Below are positions 25,666-38,000 of a DNA stretch of 64,000 nt, piece after piece (within the stretch, counting starts at the first letter, position 1; the number at the start of each line of letters is the position of its first letter). The notes beneath the pieces are model-generated. The model did no database searches and had not been told where the DNA came from. It was given only the letters and a program-made list of their open reading frames with translations. The stretch covers positions 2,609,919 to 2,673,918 of the forward strand of contig NC_135188.1 of the NCBI RefSeq assembly GCF_041146795.1. Direction: 5' to 3'. This stretch comes from Maylandia zebra (Eukaryota; Chordata; Actinopteri; Cichliformes; Cichlidae). Made by a program: the position numbers and the translations under genes.

Positions 25666-28600
25666 GTCTGGGGGCCGTTAAAGGAAGCTAATTAACAAAC
25701 AATGAATTTGAGTGCACCTCAGCCCGTAACCGAATGCTCTCCGGTCATGAGTCCTGATTTCAGCTTTGTTTCAGGGCCTGAAACGAGTTGGCCTCCATCA
25801 GGCAACCAGGCAGACCTGCTGGCCTTTCATGTAGACGAGCCTTTAAACAATAGTACTCATGTCTCCCTCACTACGGTACCTTGCTGGAAAATTCTCCTGA
25901 ACTGTTGATGTTTCTCTCCACCGTTTTGTGTAACAGTTTATAAAGCCTACCTGACCAGGAGGCGATGGATATGAGAGGCTTTCCCCCCTTTATTTGTTTG
26001 TTTTTTTGGTAAATTAACAGATAAATATGTGAATGCACGGCCCTGGATTTATGGACTGTGGTTTTGTGCTTTACTTTGAATATGCAAATACCTTTTGCAA
26101 CACCTGCGTCGAGGACTGCACCGATGCTCAGCTGTGTTTCTTCCCTTGTCTTTAGGAGGCTGAGACGGGATTTGTTCCTAGTGTTCAAGACTTTGACAAG
26201 AAGCTAGCTGAAGCTGACGCCTACCTACAGATTCTGATTGATCAGTTAAAGGTAGGACACGACGGAAATCCACACCGTGAGGTAGATATAGATGTTGTAG
26301 ATTTCAGTGGCTTCTCATCCTATATTTATAGATTGAATCTGTGTCAGCGAGCATTTCCTTGTCTACTTTTCGGTAAAGCAGAAGTTCTTGTGAGTAAGAT
26401 TTGTGGTGACAAACCAGATAACTGTATTTAAAGAAAGTAGACACTGTCTCCAGCATCTTAAGGAAACCACGTAACATGTCCTTCCTTAGATAAGCTCTCA
26501 GTAGTTTTCCACTGTGTCATCTGTACAGTCATCTGACAGTGGAATAGCTCTTATTCCATGTTTCTGTTTTTTAACCTTTCTTTCATCTCTTGTCCACACA
26601 GCTGTTTGATGAGAAGATCAAGGACTGCAAAGAGGATGAATCACGCAGAGTGAGTATCAGCAGCGCAGCTCTGTCCTCGCGTCTCGCCTCTCCGGTCCAG
26701 CATCATTAGAGCCGCTGCTAACAAAGGAGCAGGGGGCGAATGGAAACTGATAGCTGTCGGTGTATCGCAGATATTTCTGTTCCAAACTGGCCTAAAGCAG
26801 CAGTGATTTCAGAAGTGATCCTCTTATTTCAAAAGCTAAAGTTCAGTCCCCTCGATATTTATTTATCAGCCATGAAGAATAAAAATTAATCCTTCAAGGA
26901 GTAACCCTTGAAGCGCTTTCCTTAACTGAGTGGTTTCAGCTTTATTTCAGGCCTGCTTAGAGTCCAAAATGACTGGATGTGCATTAGAAAATCCCAGAAA
27001 CTCTAATAGTCATCAAACCACATCTTTATTTATGAATGCTGAGGTGTCAGAACTCCTTAATGGTACAGGGGACGTCATCAGACGTCGTCTTAATGGGGGA
27101 AAGATGCATGAAGAAGATCAGTAGTCCTGACAAAGGACCCGTCTGTTCTCCAGTGTTGCTTTAAGCTTAACCAAAACTTGCCACCACCTCTACTCACACC
27201 ATAGGTTGCCCTCAGCTTGGACCGAGCTGCTGGCGACTGCGAGGCTGATCGATTCAGTAGTTCAGTTTTTTAGTTTGTGGTTCATTTTCTCAGTCACTTA
27301 ACTGACTAATGGACAATTTAAGAAGTACATGATGTAAAAAGGGGACTATTGTTCAAACTACAATCTTCCTTTTTCTGTAGCGCCTCTCAGGCCCGGTCAG
27401 TTCTCCGAGATGATCTTCTAATGTTTGAAGATTAGAGGTGTAAACGTTTAACCTTCAGGGCGTCTCACTAGCCTCTGGGGTTATATGTCCACTTCCTCTT
27501 TGAGTTTAACACCAGCTTTTGGTCACTTTACCTGGTTGCTTGTGCCGACTGCATCAAAGCTTTCACAGCTGGAGTTTCAAGCCCCGGCTGAAGCCAGTCA
27601 GGCGTCATTACTCGCATCAGTATTTCTGCTCTTTAACCTCATTTTTTTACTTCTTTCTGTTCTTTCGACAGAAAATTGAACATTTGAAGGAGACTACTTG
27701 TGTAAGTCAGAGAATGAACACATTTTCCTTCCTGTTGGGTTTAGAAGTCACTTCCTTCCTAATTAATTGCTCTGTGATTTTTCCCTTTCAGAGTATGGTA
27801 GAGTCCATCAAGCACTGTATTGTACTGCTGCAGATTGCCAAGGTAAGCACAGCACGAGTCCGCTCTCTGCAGTTTGCCATTTCTTCATAACCATTGTTCT
27901 TGTGAAACCACATGAGTGTGCACTGTGTTACCTCGCATCCCTGGGGTAGTTCCCTGCTTACACTTGCTATCTGGGTCGGTGGTTGGTGAGGGTGTTGTCC
28001 AGTGTTCGTTTCATCACATGTTCTGTTCAGCCTTCTGAAAGGAAGTGGAGCAATCGTTTCTGCTTTGTTAGCTGTTTGATAAGGAAAGCAAAAAACACAC
28101 ACGTGGATTATCTCACACAGTAGTGCAATCCTGTCGTTTTCACTACTGAAAGAAGTGGCAAGTCTGGATTTGACCGTGTGATGAAAGGATCGCTGTATGT
28201 GGCAACTTGGGGAAAGTTTTGGAGCTTAACGCGAGAGACCCGGGCCTCGTTTGCACCGCACCGCGGCAGATGCTCGCGATGCTTTTATGAAATGACTCTT
28301 GAACCTTCACATACAATGAGTCTAACACTGTCTTCTTAAAATTTTAAGGACCAAAGTAACGAACAGCAACACGCAAACGGACCTATAGTAAGTTTGACCC
28401 TTTCTGTCCATGACAAAAGTCGAAATCAAACAAACTGCTAACTTTCTTTTCTCGCTTAATAGACTCTCTCCTGTTAGACCAGCAGATGTACAGATCTGTT
28501 TAGTGCATGCAGTCTAATTTGGGTCTAAGCTTTCCTTCATGTTTCCTGCTGCCTTCTTCTTAATTAAATCAATATCTTCCTCTAAAATCTAATATTTATT

Positions 28601-31600
28601 TATTTTGTAACTATTTTTCCTTCATGAAGACATGAAATGTATATGTGCAAATGGTGCTACACAAAATGCACATTGAGTGTATATTAGTACATCTCAAAAA
28701 TGTCAAGTATTGTGAAAAGTTTATCATTTTATTCAAAAAGGTAAACATTCATGTAAATGTTAGTATTTTGTTGACGATGGCCTATAACTGTTATTCAGTT
28801 CCTCAAATTATTGAAGTATTTCATTTTCAGTGTGAGTAAATTACTCTTCACTCTTAGTTTAGTAACCACAGTCGTTGGGAAGAACGCTGACTCGACAGCT
28901 GTCCAGATGAAGATCGAGTTTATGCCACAGCAAAGCTGTTTTGAAGCATGTTAATGGAAAGTGTGGTAGGAACAGTTGCACAAGCAGTAGCAATTACCTG
29001 AGCCGTGAGTGGATTGTCAGGAAAAGCGGACGGCGTCCACTCTTTAGGTAAGAGCGTTTCTAAACTCAAGCCATATATCTGATGGACCGCATACAGCTGC
29101 TTTAATCTTAAGTGGACCAGGAAAATTCCCCTTTCTGCCGCTGCACAGTTAATCCCAGAGATATCGCAATCTAAGGAAAAGAAGTGCAGTGGTAACAGTG
29201 GGTCATTTTTCCACACGATGGAGAAATGCTGCTGAAAGAAATTGATTAGCATAACTGTGTGGGCTCGTATTGTAAAGTGTAAATTCAGCTCATTGCCCAG
29301 ACAGTGAGTTTTATTAATGAGCAAAGTCAGGTTATTTTCCTTTTCCCTTTTTGTTTCTTTGCTGCGGTCACATTTTTAGGGTGATTTTAGGGTGCCGTGC
29401 CGTCTGCTGGTGATGGTTGATCCACTGTGTTTTATCCACACTGTGGACAAGAGTGCGTCTGCCATTGTTCAAGAGGAATAGGAGAAACCCCAAAAATACA
29501 GATGATGTTCAGTGTAGTGTATAAGTCAGCATATGGAGATCCTTTTTGTTTGATCTGAGGAAGCCTTCTAATAATTTGACATACTGGCTGTTTGTAGCTG
29601 ATAAAGGCCTGAAATATCTCACTTTACAGAATATATGAAAGTTTATCTCTTTAAATTAAATTATGAAAAATAAACCTTTACACAATACTCGGTGTTCTGA
29701 GATGCACTAGTGTAAGTGCACATGGGACACGTGTGATCGCATGCCTGCGTATACAAGTGTTGCCCATCACTTGTGGGGCAGGGATAGCTCAGTAGGTAAA
29801 GTGGTCGCCCCATGATCGGAAGGTCGGCGGTTCGAATCCACTTAACGGCTACCCTGAGGTACCCCTGAGCAAGGTACCGTCCCTACACACTGCTCCCCGG
29901 GCGCCTGCTTAGTGGGCTGCCCACTGCTTCACTGAGTGAATGGGTCAAATGCAGAGAAAAACAAGTAATTTCCCCATGGGGATCAATAAAGTATCCATTA
30001 TTATTATTATTATTATTATTATTCACTTACTAATTAGAGGAATCGAAGTCACCATTGATCGGTCATTGTCACACTGCCTGCTTATTGAACCACTGAGCAC
30101 TAATAGCTGGAAAGCCGTGCAGAAAGCACTCCTGGGCTTCTGCAGATATTCGTGTTGAAGGCCACGACAGGATTTACGCACGTTTTGAACCACTAAAGCT
30201 TTCAGCAGTAAGAGTTCCTGTTAACTGTTTTTCAAAATAAAACGGCTCTAAAAATTACCAGACCTAAAAAGGCGATAAAACATGACACCGTTGTTATGAC
30301 CTAATACCAGATTATGTGTCTCATGTATACTAATGACTACTAATTATTGACCTGCAAAATAAATAAACTGAAGGTGGATATCACTACTTCCATCTTTGGA
30401 AAAAGCAAAGGATCGAGAAGTGTTTGTAGATCGTTTAATACAACACAACCTCCCACTTTAAGCAAGACCTCCGCGTAAGCCGGCTAGCTCACAGGACTGC
30501 ATTGATCTTACAGCTGGCTTAATCTCTTATCATTAAGTATAGTATTATGTAGTATAAATAGCACAGCGAAAGCTCTGCCTATGCACATACCTGCACGTGC
30601 CACCTTTGTATGCCATAGGCTTTCCACTAATCGTACCTCTGCTGAATGTCTGTCACTGCCTGCACAGCAGTGATGCATGCACCGTAGGCCTTTGTTTAAG
30701 ATGCTCCAGGCGTCAGCAGCACGTTTGACCCTGTCAAACTGCACTGCCTGGGGAATTGCTGCAAAGTGCAAGAATCATTTAAACCAAGCTCACGAGAAGC
30801 ATGTTCAGTAGTTATGTCAAAATAATTTATGTGCTGTGGGTGGCTGAGGGGTTGCACTGCTGCGAGAGCTGCTCATTGCATTAATATTGCATTCACTTGG
30901 AGGGGTAGAGAGGTTATTGATCATTAGAGTTTAAAACCCTTTTTAGCTTTTTTTGATGACCTTGCTCTTCACATGCTTTTTTCCTCTCATGTCGTGCTTG
31001 CATAGCCATAGGCTGGTCCGTATACATAATTGGATCTAATTAGAAGCCGTCGAGTTACGTTTATGAAGGCATGTGGACGCTGGAACCATTAGAAGTAGAA
31101 AGAACAGAACAGACGCAGGAAGTTTGGAGATAGGAGGGCAAATCCTTGACCTCTGACTGTATCTTTTTTGTTTAGCGTTTAGATAAAGGTTTATTGTCAG
31201 TTATCTTGACCTATAAACGGAGAAAAACAAGGTCAGTGTAATTCCTATAACTCAGTTCAGTAAAAACCTCACGTCACACCTCGGCCTAATCTCACAGCCG
31301 TAACACGAAGTCGCTGCGTTCCTGTTGAGCTCAGATTATCTCAAAATAGAGAAAAGGTGTAGAAGTCAGAAACTGCAGGTCAGGTTTGCGTTATAATGTC
31401 ACTAAATGTTGTTTCCTGGCGGTGAGCTGTTGGGGAACGAGGGGCGAGATATTTTTGGTGTATCTCGTGTGGTTGCTGGTGTTCCTGTCAGATGGGTCGT
31501 TGGGGCTGTGACCACATGGTGTCGACAGGCTGCTGTTTGTATGCATGCAGCGTTTGCCACGAATCAAGGCAGGCCTCTACAAATGATTACTACTGTAGTG

Positions 31601-31988
31601 TTTATTAACCCCCCCGACCCCCCCCCCCAGGCCTTTTTAAAGAAGAAACAGGCTGCTCAGATGTCAAGAGTCAACGTTAGCAGTTGTGTAGAGCTACTCC
31701 TACCGTTTGCATGTCAAGCTGTGTTGTTGGTTTCATATTGATTGCATTAATTAAGCTTGGCAACGCCGCTCTTTCCAGGAAATCAAGTGCGAGGAAATTG
31801 ATCTGCGCCGGCTGGATGGTGCATTGTTTAGTTCGCTCTTCACATAGGTGCACCGAGTTGTGATCAGGTCATACTGTTCCCCTTCTGGGTTTGAGAGGAT
31901 AAAGGAGCAGGTGGATCCTTGCAGAGTAGGACTGTTTCTGAACTAAAAGCCAAACTGCTTTCGATTTAGTTTTTTCTAAACCAGTAAG

Positions 31989-32065
<77 letters not shown>

Positions 32066-35000
32066 ATTGTTGCAGCAAAGCTCTGATGTCGTTTTTTGTT
32101 GTAAAGGGCATCGTTGTGTGTGTTTGTTTTTTTTCCTCCAGAGCACCATCAACCCAGTGGATGGGATCTACCAGCCCCCTCTGGACACTCCAGCGGTGAA
32201 CACAATGCCAACACAGACAACACTACCCCCAGGTACATCTGCCTCCCCAACATGTGGCAGACATTTAAAAGTAACAGCTGTCACTTACTGTGTTGAGACA
32301 TGCTGAGAGGTTGTTGGTGTTATATACTTAAAGGTGACAGCAGCTCCCCCTGTGGTTGGGATTGGAATCGCAGAACCGTTAGAGAAATGTGTCAAATCTG
32401 TCGATGTTCTGTCCTTGGATGACATTTGAAATTATGTTTCAGCTGCAACTGGAAACATGTTCTAGTGTGACAGTACCATCACCAGTATTGATAAATATTC
32501 TTAATAGTCTCTCAGTATTTGAAGGTAAACCTTCACACAGGGTTTAGCAGCATTATTCCCTCTCTTCTTCTCCTTCTTTTAAATTAAGGATCTGTGTTGA
32601 AGCAGATTCCTGTTTTGTGGGCTAATATGGTTTATCCACTCAACAAGAATCCTCACATGTCTTGACTGAACTCTGACTAAATCTTTGGCTATTTCAGTCA
32701 GATGACTATGACTAGACTAAAAAAAAAAGGCTATAAAATCAGCAGTGCGAAGTAGGCCGTTCTAATTTTGGTCTCTTATAATAGACGGTGTAATCCCCGC
32801 TCACAGATGAAGCTTCTGTCTGCAGCGTCCTGCCACGTGGCATGAGATGCTGCTTTTAATGGGTTCTGGCTTCGTTTCGAGGCTTCGGCGCTAACTCTGC
32901 TTTCTCTCCGTTTGATGAAGACGCGTCTCAGGTGTGCAAATCAGACCAACGACCCTCCACGTTACCTGTTGGTCCCGTCGTCACAGTGATGGGCAGTCTG
33001 CAGACCCCGACTCCCAACAGCACAGGTGAATTCAATTCAGTGTCATGAACTGGACTAATTTTTGTGAAATGCTGAAATGGCTATATGTTATTGAAACGGG
33101 TTCCTCATACTGCCGAGCAGCCCAATCAGCAGGTTAGAGTCTGTTTAGTTATTTTGTTGTTGTTGTAGCTGTGTGATCTGTAAACTGCACACAACCTTTT
33201 TTAATGGTAAACAGTGGACAGAAGAATGTGTTTCCCTGAGGACATGGTAACCACAGGGAAACCAGGTATGATACTGACGATCTGTTGATGAAAAGTTCAA
33301 GCTTTCATACTCGGACTCTTCATACATTATCAGGAGTTAAGCAGCCAAACTTGGCACCCTGATGGGTTTTATTTAGATCGCTTGTTATGATGTTGTTTAG
33401 GAGCCACCAAACAATGGACTACAATCACATAGCAAACAGTACAGTAGCATGGACATGTAATAGTAGATTTAAGGTGATTTGGGTGAAATGTGTTTACATA
33501 ATTTGATGCCACTGCCCCCCAGTGGCCAAAAAAGATCCTTTTTTTTTCCATTTCATTCTTGACCTTCAAACAATTACTTTAAATGACATTTAGTGCCGTC
33601 TTTGTCTATTTGTAGCAGGGCTGCCACAAACGATTTTGTTGATAGTCGATTAATCAGATCATCATCCATTGGACGTAAAACGTACAGCTTATTGCACCAG
33701 CAGCATCTGCTCTTATATAACTATCATTAGCTTACAGCTTGAAGTGTTTAAGGTGCTAACTAAAAATAAAGACAAGATGTTTATTAAATTTTAATGAAAT
33801 TTGCAGATTGTTTCAGTGAAGTTTAATAAACTCCTTGCTATCTAAAATATAACAGGACACCGGAGTAAATTCTCCAGCATCTCACACTTCTGATAATCAG
33901 CTGTCTGCTTGACGTTTATTCAGCTGTGTAAAAACTATAACTTTAATCTCATCCAAACCGATTTACTCAGGAACAAATAAAACACTGAAAAAAGCCAAAC
34001 AATAACATTTTAAGTTATCTAAGTGACTCATATATCATGTTTAACCGGAGTAGCGAAAGACGGCGGGGATCTAAAAATTATGTGCCGGGAGTCTGGTGTT
34101 TTTCGCCGGCTCTAGTGAGCCTTGAACCCGGGTTAGCTATCGAGCTGGTGGTTAACAGACGACGGAGCACTTTTACACAAATATGTGATGTCTTGATAAA
34201 CCGAGCAGATATTAGTTTACACAGCTACATTCTTACCTGAAAATATGTTAAAAGTTTATTTTGTGACCCAGAAAGAGGAATAAGAGTGATATTAAAACTT
34301 AGGAGCTGCCGCCATTGTTGGAAACTGGAATTGGCTGAGCTATGAATTCTGGGATAGGTTGGGCCACGAAGGACACGCCCGACCCATCCTTCAAATCTGG
34401 GGAAAAGGAGGACATATTTGTCGGCCTTATTTGGAGGAGTCTTCGAATTTGCGAAGCCTTCGTCACGTCACTGTAACGTGATCGGCCTCCTAATGCGGCG
34501 TCCAAAGGATGCGGCCCCTGAATTTGGACACTAGTGATGTGCGGATCGATACTGAAATATCGATTCCTCAGATACCAGTCGTTTATGTTCTAGAATCATA
34601 AGACAATTAAAACAAACAATAAAACAGGACAACAAACAATAGGTAACAACACAACAAGCTAGACCAGCCAACTAGTTAGAATCAAAAGCCAAAGTAAAAA
34701 GATGAGTTTTAAGACGTGATTTAAAAGACTGGATCGACTCGGCAGTACGAACATGAACAGGGAGGTTATTCCAGAGGTGCCACGGATGCAAAGGCCCGGT
34801 CACCTCTCGACTTCATTCGAGACCCAGGTTGTGCTAGGAGCCTGTGATTGGACGATGTAAGTGCTCAGAAAGATAGCTGGGTGCTAAATTATTCAGAATT
34901 TTAAAAGTGAACAAAAGACTTTTAAAATCTATGCGATATTTAACAGGGACCCAATGTAGTTTGGTTAAAATTGGAGCGAATCGTTCACAGATTCTCGTAC

Positions 35001-38000
35001 CTGTTAAAAGACGCGCAGCTGCATTTTGAATTAACTGAAGCCGGTAAAGAGAAGACTCTTAAATCCTGCTACTTATTCCTGCATCTTTAGGATCTTACAG
35101 TCGACCCGTCTATTAAATTTGTCATCGACATAATCGTGGCAGTCCTAATTTGTTTTACTGCAGTTTTACAGGTTACAGGTCGTTAACAAAAATGCTATTT
35201 TTAGGAGCATTTTGAGGCTCGTGTGTTTTGTTAAATGCGTGAAAGCGTGCCACTGAACGCAAGTTAAAATGAGCAGAAAGCAGAGGTTGCAGCCTGTTTG
35301 CCGTCTCTGCTGAGGCTGCAGTATTAAAATGCTGCGCCGTGCAATAAGGAGACAGGCGGCATGCTTGAGAGTACTGTCAATACGCTCTGCAGAGAAAGTC
35401 TTCACTGTGTTAAGTCGGCTTATTGGTGCCGAGCACATCCTGCTGAACAGCAGAGCTGGGAAACGGGGGCTCCAGTCGAACAATATAATGTTGATTTCAT
35501 CACCATGGCATCGTGTAGGGCAGGCGCCGGCGAGCTTCTGCATCAACAGAGGCCTTTTGGCTCCTCCTACCAAACAGACAGGCGGATGACAGATGTATGT
35601 ATGAGTGGGCTGATGGCGTGAGGCGCACCGTTCGATTACATTTTTTTCATGTGTGTGTTTTTTAGGGAGTGGCCCGTCAGGCCCCAGCAGCGGTGTCGCC
35701 TCCCCGGCTCACATCCCCCTCCCCTCACACTCGGTGCCAGACTTCTCCTACTCCTCCAGTGAGGACGAATTCTATGACGCCGATGAGTTTTACCAGAGCA
35801 ACACTTCCCCCAAACACTGCATAGAGTGAGTACAGCAGCAAGAAATATTCTGCTTGGATTGAATAAAAATCCAACAGCATGAGCATTTGCAATCTGAGAA
35901 GTTTGCCTCTTGTTTTATATTTATTCTTTATCCCCTTTATCTCTATTGCTTCCTGCTTCCTTGCTCCTCCTCCTGCACCCAGTCCCTCAGGGCCTCCAGC
36001 TGCCTCGCCCCTTACTAACGAAGAAACTGCTCTGAAACGACCCAACACTACAGAGTCCCTCAACTCTTCGATGTCCAATGGCACCACAGACACGGGTAAA
36101 AAGGGAAATAATCACGAGACACCTGATCACATCGCAGCTGATTGTCCCTCACTGATTAAACTCTAAGCATGAGGCGTTATTTAAATCATATTTTACTACA
36201 TGATGGTGAAATATGTGGCTCTGCTCTTGTCCTCAGACCAGTTTGACTGTCACGATGACCGTGACGACGACGGTGAAAGGGAGTCTGTGGAAGAGCACAA
36301 GAGCGTCATCATGCATTTGCTGTCTCAAGTTCGACTGGGCATGGACCTCACAAAGGTCAGGACCTCTTAGCGTCTTAGCCGCCCTAATTGTTCCGTCGCG
36401 GCGTTTCGCTCTCCAGCGCTGTCGGCGTAAGGTTTTCTTTTTTAACAACACTTCACTGTATTTCCCAGGTGGTCCTGCCTACCTTCATCCTAGAAAGAAG
36501 GTCTTTGTTAGAAATGTATGCAGATTTCTTTGCACACCCCGACTTATTTGTAAGGTACGTACCATTTCAGCTGTTTATCACCATGCACACTCTGGCATGA
36601 GGGTAGGCCGTCATTCAGTACTTGTTTCTTTTACTCGCTAGTATCGCTGAGCAGCCAGAGCCCAGGGAGCGGATGGTGCAGGTGGTGAGGTGGTACCTGT
36701 CGGCTTTCCATGCCGGAAGGAAAGGCTCAGTGGCCAAGAAACCGTACAACCCAATCCTAGGAGAAGTCTTCTACTGCCACTGGGATCTTCCCAGCGAGAC
36801 AGAGGAGCCTTCGCCACCTACGGTGAGGCCGTTTGTCACTGCGGTCAAGTAGATTTTTGATCCAGTAATAATTTCAATTATTACTTTTACAAGTTCCTGA
36901 ATCGTCGATCTGCAGTTCTAACCAAGAATCACAATCCTGCTCTCAATGTGCTTCGTTCTCGCACGTTTCAGGAGACGGTATCAGAAGGCCCAGTTCCCTG
37001 GGCTTCATCCAACAGCGTGTCTTTTGTGGCAGAGCAGGTCTCTCACCACCCGCCCAGTAAGTGTAAACGCAGAATTGCTCATTACATGTAGATCCAGAAG
37101 GGTGTGGCGGAGGCTTTAGAAAAGTAAAAATGTTTGGGTTTTATTTTCTGCACGATCGCTGATGTGTTGCTGTTTTTGCACCACTAATTATTTCCTGCAT
37201 TTTTCCCCTGTAGTTTCTGCGTTCTACGCCGAGTGCTTAAGTAGGAAGATCCAGTTCAACGCTCACATCTGGACTAAATCTAAGTTTCTGGGCATGTCCA
37301 TAGGCGTCCACAACATCGGCCAAGGTACACTAAGCTCTGCCTTATATTCTCTGATGAGTGTGATTCAGTGAATCTTTGTGTTAAGTGACCTCTGGCCTCT
37401 CTCCAGGCTGCGTGTCATGTTTGGAGCACGATGAGCATTACATTCTCACCTTTCCTAACGGATATGGCAGGTAGGTGCCGTTAACGCGTCCCTGTGCTCG
37501 CCTGTGTCATCGCTCAGTCGGTCGTTACTTTGTTTCGCTGACCTACGCCTGTCTGTCCAGGTCGATCCTCACTGTGCCGTGGGTGGAGCTTGGTGGAGAG
37601 TGCAACATCTCCTGCTCCAAGTCGGGCTACAGCGCTAACATCGTGTTCCACACCAAACCCTTCTATGGTGGAAAGAAGCACAGAATCACTGCAGAGATCT
37701 TGTAAGAGCCATGTGGTTATATCACATTATTTAAGGATTGCTGAGAGTCTGCTCTTTAATACACAAGATGACATCTGGGTTTGGTTCCGTCCCTGCAGTT
37801 CACCAAACGACAAGAAGTCTTTCTGCTCCATTGAGGGAGAGTGGAACGGAGTCATGTATGCTAAATGGGCGACTGGAGTGAGTCCTTTGTTTTATTTACG
37901 TTACAAAATGTAGGAAATCACTACCTTAAATGAATTAATACGTGTGTGAACGTGTTTTCATATGTTTCTAGGAGAACACGGTGTTCATAGACACTAAGAA

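Larger units (their letters stand above)
33026..35665 (+). other. osbpl9: osbpl9 intron 11
   Basis: This 2.6-kb intron is more than half transposon: a second hAT-like element fills 33616-35147. The 33026-33615 and 35148-35665 parts show no exon or RNA gene. Confidence 0.65.

Noticed and set aside
29775-29848. A functional tRNA gene
   Set aside because: A and B boxes are present, but arms do not fold into a full cloverleaf and a SINE body with ATT tail follows.
31869-32111. His/Thr-rich and Cys/Val-rich frames over TG tracts
   Set aside because: They are translations of a dinucleotide repeat. The same applies at 54330-54578 and 62351-62671.
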